Positions 58,589-64,000 of a stretch of 64,000 bases of DNA are shown here, piece by piece (position 1 is the first letter of the stretch; each line of letters opens with the position of its first letter). Where the stretch lies: assembly GCA_032622095.1 (NCBI GenBank), contig CP136063.1, positions 82,559,980 through 82,623,979 on the forward strand, in the 5' to 3' direction. The position numbers and the translations under genes are program-made. Under the pieces are notes generated by a model. It was not told the origin of the DNA. It saw only the letters and a list, made by a program, of their open reading frames with translations, and searched no databases. Origin of the DNA: Siphonodentalium dalli (lineage: Eukaryota > Mollusca > Scaphopoda > Gadilida > Siphonodentaliidae).

Positions 58589-59915
58589 ATTGGGGTAAGG
58601 CAAGGGTATGTAATATCGCCCACATTGTTCAAGATATTTATCGATGATATCGGCAGATATTTCACACCAGAGTGTGACCCGGCTATCACTAATAACACTG
58701 AAATAAATCATCTCTTATTCGCAGACGATCTACTGTTATGCTCCCGCTCACCTAAAGGTTTGTAGGCATGTCTCGATAAATTAAATGTTTTTTCTTCACG
58801 CAACAAATTGGCAGTAAATAAACGAAAAACCAAAATAATGATAATACGTAAACTCAAAGCACCAACCACCCCGCTTTTCCATATGGGGTCAGAACTTTTG
58901 AACATATGCGACGAATATTGCTACCTTGGCCTAACAATACACCGTAATGGTACTTGGCGTCTCGCACAGGAGGAACTAAAAAATAAAGATCTAAAATCCC
59001 TCCATTGTATTCGAGCACAAATAAATACTAAACACCCGCTTCCGATAAATATATATCTGCATCTCTTCCACGCTGTCATCAAACCCATACTCTTCTATGG
59101 GTGTGAGATATGGGCGCCTGACCTAAATATCACTGACTCGACCCCATGTGAACAAGTTCATCTAAAATTCTGCAAAATGATATTATCTGTCGGAAAAAGT
59201 TATAATCATGCTGTTAGGGCTGAGTTGGGTGAATATCCCGCATATATTGAAGCATATACTCGTTGTCTCAAGTACCATTTACGACTCCAAGCAGAAGATA
59301 TCAACCCACTATTGAAAGCATCTTCAACATTCTCGCGGGACCATGGCTCTACGTTCAAGTCACCACACAGCCTAACTATAAAACTTGTTGGAAATATGGT
59401 AACACCAAATCAAAGTAGCGTGTCCGCCACCGAAAATACACTGAAGGCATAACACAGAGACAAGTTTTTGCGTGATATATTTGATGACTCGACATCAACA
59501 AATGGCAACAAATTACGTACATATCGCACAGTGAAATCCTCGTTTATTCTAGAATCATACCTCACAGCAATTAGTCGACCCCAACAACGAAGAGTATTAA
59601 CACGACTAAGAATAAGTAACAAATATAAAAAGGCCGACACCAAAGGCAATAGTACCACTCGAAGACAGACGTTGTACACAATACAACTTAAACCAAATAG
59701 AAAGTAAATATCATTTTCTAACTGAATGTCAACTTTACGCACTAGAAAGAACGCAATTATACAATAAAATAGCATCCACTAATCACAATTTTCTAGCAAT
59801 GACTAATCAGGAAAAATTCTCATTCCTACTAAAAGCTGATAAATCGGATATCGCAAATATCTTAAGTAATGCAATTTTATCATTCTTTGAATTGAGGAGA
59901 CTGGCACTCGTATAA
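58589..59915 (+). pseudogene. Non-LTR retrotransposon reverse transcriptase, broken
   Basis: The C-terminal half of a LINE reverse transcriptase is readable. It starts at IGVRQGYVISPTLF, followed by the catalytic LLFADDLL, then NKRKTKIMIIRK and a YCYLGLTIHRNG block. The same frame is interrupted by a TAG near 58766 and a TAA at 59450, then continues (FLRDIFDD) until a frameshift near 59640-59660. The other frame finishes with a zinc-knuckle-like C-x2-[C>Y]-x9-H-x4-C and ends at 59915. No 5' part (ORF1, endonuclease) is visible upstream. CR1-like is the best clade guess. The element is recent enough to stay readable but cannot encode a full protein. Confidence 0.85.
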
Positions 59916-59932
59916 AGGCTAGTCTATACTAT

Positions 59933-61084
59933 ATATTTTGAGACTTCGTATATATGTGTGTATATGTGTGTGTGTGTACTTCATAGAATCCAAAACGCGT
60001 GTACAGATTGAGATCAAATTTCGTATGTAAGTGTAAAATCCCACCGACACCGCCGTAGATGTGTTTTCGAGAAGCTATGAGCACCCTTTATCCACTCCCA
60101 GTCATCGAAATCAGCTCAAACGGCACGGCCGGGGTTAATAACGTCATTATATATATATATGAAGTCAGAGTCTCCAAAGTTATACCGGAACAAACACGTG
60201 TTTACGTCGTCTTGGGGGTCCACGATGGGAGTCTGACTTCAATGCAATGTTATCGCTCGAAACACGTGTTTACTTCGTGTTGAGGTTCACGATGGGAGTC
60301 TGACAATTGTTATCGCTCGAAATAGTACATTAGGACGGGAACGGCTGGACAGATTGAGCTCAAACTTCCTATCTAAAGGTAAAATACCACGTACGATGTC
60401 GTCCACGCGTTTTCCAGAAGCTCCGAGCACCCGTACTCCACTCCCAGTCATAAAAATCAGCTCAAACGGCACGGTCGGGGTTAATAACGTCATTATATAT
60501 ATATATACGAAGTCAACGTTATTAGCATCTGCATTGAGTGCATTTCCTAGAACGCAACACGTGTTTTACGTCGTCTTGAGGTTCACGATGGGAGTCATTT
60601 CAATGCAATGTTATCGCTCGAAACACGTGTTTACTTCGTGTTGAGGTTCACGATGGGAGTCTGACATTTCAATGCAATGTTATCGCTCGAAATATTATGC
60701 AGAAAGGCAGATCTCGGAAACGGGTGGAGCAATCGACCTGAAATTTGCTATGTGAATGTATCTTGCACCGGGTACAAATTTTATCGGGTCGCCGAGTCCA
60801 TGCGACGCCCGTGCAGCGCATGCGCAGACGAGATCTCGGAAACGGGTGGAGCTATCGACTTGAAATTTGCTATGTGAATGTATCTTGCGCCGGGTACAAA
60901 TTTTATCGGGTCGCCGAGTCCGTGCGACGCCAGCTTCGCGCATGCGCAGACCAGATCTCGGAAACGGGTGGAGCTACCGGGTACAAATTTTTCTTATTGA
61001 AACGCGTGGAGCTAAAAATTAAAAACAAATATTAAAAAAATGTCTTGTTTCGGACAAGCCGCCGGTGGCGGGCTAACCTGCTAG
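59933..61084 (+). mobile_element. Helitron-like element with two tiers of tandem repeats
   Basis: The 3' end is clear: hairpin AGCCGCCGGTGGCGGGCT, then AACCTGCTAG at 61075-61084 and T. The 5' end is tentatively TCTATACTATATATTTTG at 59933, but it is preceded by G rather than A. Inside, a ~347-bp unit occurs twice (60004 and 60351), sharing AGCTCAAACGGCACGG and GGGGTTAATAACGTCATTAT. A 122-bp unit beginning AGATCTCGGAAACGGGTGG follows at 60709, 60831 and 60953. Open frames here are repeat shadows. Confidence 0.6.
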
Positions 61085-61831
61085 TATTATATATATACAA
61101 AACAATATCACATGCCCTTAACTAAACTACGATGTTATAGAACACTATTACTCGCCCCTAATTATACAATTGTGTTACTATAGTGTACATATATTGTTTT
61201 TTATGCCATAGTTACATTTTGAATATTATTACTTGATACTGTTATTTCTGTTTCGCATACCACTATGTTCATTGTGTTTGTGACATCTACCTATCACTAT
61301 GGTGTTTTATGTCAATAAATCTATCTTATCTTCGTATCACGTGTGCGTCGCGAAGATCCACAAAATAAGTATATAATACGTAGAAAACTATATAAGCACA
61401 AAGGCTCATATATGAGAACGCTCTTTATTATCTGTCGCTTTTGCATGCGACGAAGCATGGACGCTTTTTATAAGAGACGATCCTTTGAGTATTTTCTAGC
61501 CTGACAAAAAGACAATTTAATTAAGTGTTAAGGGGAGACGCATGGTTTGCATATGTCCAGCCAAAAATGGCAAGATATTTTCACTTAACAAATAATGTCT
61601 CTGGATTTATCTGACAAACAATCTTGAGTTTTTCATATCACCATCTTCATTGTATCTAGAATCTGAGCAATTATTGAGAGACAACAAAATTTTAATACAT
61701 TTTAAAGGTTGAAGATATTATATTATTGTTTGTCCCTTTCGGTATCAAGAACTGCCAGAATAATTAATGATTTGACACAAAACTGTTCAAAATGTTACTG
61801 TCGATAGTACACGGTGGTTCGCATTCGAAGT
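61085..61831. other. No gene seen; small LINE-like tail
   Basis: GTCAATAAATCTATCTTATC at 61310-61330 looks like a short retroelement tail. Confidence 0.35.
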
Positions 61832-62041
61832 TTAGCTCGACGATGTAGAGACAATACTGCTAAAGCAGGTCTGGCTGGACCAAAATATAGGCTAAATCGA
61901 AGATGATTAATCTGTCACTTAGACAATCGGTCGCGAGTTTCTCGACGACATAAAGACAGTATTGCTAAATCGGGTTTGTCTAGACCCATATATAAGCGAA
62001 ATCGAATATCACGGATCTGTCATTTAGACATTGGGTTTCGT
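61832..62041. repeat. ~105-bp diverged direct duplication
   Basis: Two units share CTCGACGA, AGAGACAATACTGCTAAA, GGACC.ATATA, CGAAATCGAA and TCTGTCACTTAGACAATCGG. Substitutions are spread evenly. The block lies in otherwise unique-looking DNA. Confidence 0.7.
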
Positions 62042-64000
62042 GTTTAAACTATGTGTTTAGCTGACAAACGTCGGTTTAAATCGATGGGTTTCCTTAAACT
62101 GGAATTAAACAAGAGATGACGAATCCCGTTTCTACCTATGACACGAGGCTGCATGTTTCAGATGTGTTTCCATCTTGTCGCGGGTTTTGAGGGTCGATAA
62201 ATAGTCTCTACAGCGAAGCTTTTAGAACTGATTTACAGAGTGATGGCCTGCACGTTATGAAAATGACACAGTTTGTGCATGGACCATTAACAGATTAGAG
62301 GTACTCAATTCCGATCAGACGGTCCCCATATCATTAAGATACAACAACAACATCATCAACAACACATTTATTTAAAATACGCTTTAGTTATCAGAATCGA
62401 TTACTTGCAACAAAATAATGCTAACCACTATCAACTATGGTATCAAATTCCCAAAACGTGTTATTTATCAACATTTTGTTCAAAAGAAATATGGCCGTAT
62501 TATGACTTGAGTATCACGAAATTTTGCCATATTACCACTTGATTTTAGAGTGGTCTATCTTCATCCGCAATTTTGTCCGAGACCGTTGCAAATCTTGAGA
62601 AATCAAAAACTTCAAAAATCGATATCTGATCACTCTGAGCTTTGATGGGTGGGTTCCTCGACTCGAATCAAATTTGTTTTACCCCCGAAGCCAAAGAAAT
62701 AGTAATTTATGAGCGTTAATTCGGATAATGCATATTTAACATGATTAAATAGCGACGCGTGCGAAATATCCATAATTTATTCTTCTGCATGGATCTTGAC
62801 AACGAATTGTGTTTAGTCGCAATCGAATGAACTCATGCGATACACACACGTATACATTCCTCTTTACCTTTTAAAAAAACACAGTAATGTTTCTGAATAC
62901 AAAGTCATCCAATACGGCAATTATCCTTACCAGTTGCTTGACAAGAGATGTCACACGCTGATTCGTTGACAATGACACCACTCCGTGCTATCATCTCGAG
63001 ATCATTTCTAGATCACAACGCAAGAAAACCCTCGGGTTAAATACCATACTACCATATGAATGTGTAGGCTTCAGATGTGTACAAAATACTGTATAAGCAA
63101 ATCAGGACTACTCCCGGGCGGTTATCCGAATTTCTGTCTTCTGTTAATGGAATAATTATTATGGGTATATATATTTCATTTGTCTTTCTATAATCCTGCT
63201 TTTTTTTGTGAGTCCCGTGGATTAATCGTATATGTACATGTATTCTACATTTAACGTGTATTATTTTGTCCTGCTCTTTTTGCATCCGTTATTTGTATGG
63301 AGTTTTCAATAAAACTGACTGTATTGTAGGGCCCTGCGAATATTTAACTTCGTTTTATTGTTTGACTCTGGATATTCGATTCGAATGTTTAACACCAAGG
63401 CAACTGCTGTGAGATCTAAATAGTAGATAAAAGTGTATTCATTTTCAAAAATTTGCTGTCCAAACTAAAAATCCTCAATTTTGGTGATCACATCGATCGG
63501 TGATAACAATCTGTGATCTATAATCAGCGAATGGTGAACACAAAGTTATGTTCCAACCGTAACAACAAGTATACACTTTTAAGAATGTGTGATCAGCGTG
63601 GCATATGTTTTATTATACATGCTTGTTCATAGAAATACAGTGTTCTCGTCGTGTCGTATTTACAACTCAGTATGCCACACGTGTTCCATACGAACCCAGT
63701 TGACGTCACATGATGTAAACAACGTTTAACTCAACCAGGAAACCGACCGAAAGGTGTGTTGTAAAATTTTGTATCGGAAGGGTCCTATAACAGATAATTG
63801 GAAACCACACTTTTATAGTGTCATCCGGCTCAAAACATTTTGTTGAAGGTATGCCGACTAAAGCTGCTTTCATATACATGCGTTTAGGTTAAGCAAGGCG
63901 CGTACACCTTTCACATAAGTGCGTTGAACTATCCGTTAACTGCCCATTTAACGCAAGCGTTTGACACTCATGTAATACATTTAGCTCCATTTGCTTGTTA
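62042..64000. other. No supported gene; unique-looking sequence
   Basis: 63690-63720 has CACACGTGTTCC nearby and TGACGTCA at 63702, a full CRE palindrome, which could belong to a promoter of a gene beyond the window. No exon is recognised. Confidence 0.3.

Overview
This is a stretch of an animal (metazoan) nuclear genome. It is mostly non-coding and repeat-rich. It holds one convincing host gene, split by an intron with consensus GT/AG borders, among many decayed non-LTR retrotransposon pieces, Helitron-like elements and small inverted-repeat (MITE-like) elements. There is no operon structure, no ribosome-binding-site pattern and no rRNA. The repeat style suggests a lophotrochozoan, most likely a mollusc: tandem ~140-150 bp units next to GTCTGTCTGTC or GTCCGTCCGTC microsatellites, and GC-rich hairpins before CTAG. 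That taxon call is an inference; no single marker gene proves it.

The gene is a copper amine oxidase (AOC/CuAO family) on the + strand. A 2.1-kb coding exon (40182-42269) and a last exon (45307-45627) are joined by a phase-0 intron of 3037 bp, giving a predicted 802-residue protein. It has an N-terminal signal anchor, the topaquinone precursor Tyr, the catalytic Asp and all three copper-binding His. A splice acceptor two bases before the ATG implies an upstream non-coding exon. Two CACGTG boxes and an X-box-like palindrome lie 200-240 bp upstream. The intron contains a broken retrotransposon and a Helitron-type repeat unit.

Layout. 0-10 kb: diverged tandem repeats, a TTAA-flanked MITE and a compound palindromic MITE. 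10-12.5 kb: sparse sequence and a LINE C-terminal fragment. 12.5-16 kb: a 3.4-kb foldback palindrome. 16-19 kb: a 94-bp tandem repeat and a 165-bp near-perfect hairpin. 19-31 kb: two oppositely oriented copies of one Helitron-like family at 19115-21431 and 27921-30755, the first inserted in a TTAA-MITE, with an expanded piggyBac-like MITE at 22515-24491 between them. 31-40 kb: low-information DNA, L1-like fragments on the - strand and a pogo-like MITE. 40-45.6 kb: the amine oxidase gene. 45.7-47 kb: three MITEs nearly end to end. 47-57 kb: more MITEs, a tRNA-derived SINE, G-tract repeats, a 30-bp minisatellite and LINE tails. 57-61 kb: a short complete Helitron-like element, a reverse-transcriptase pseudogene and a Helitron-like tandem element. 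61-64 kb: mostly unique-looking DNA.

The main interest is mobile-element architecture. Paralogous empty sites inside the window fix the insertion borders of one Helitron-like element. Nested palindromes reuse the same terminal motifs, and one ~70-bp palindrome is kept essentially identical in two otherwise different MITE copies. I found no clear evidence of an unknown multi-gene system. All coordinates were read by eye and may be a few bases off for diverged repeats.
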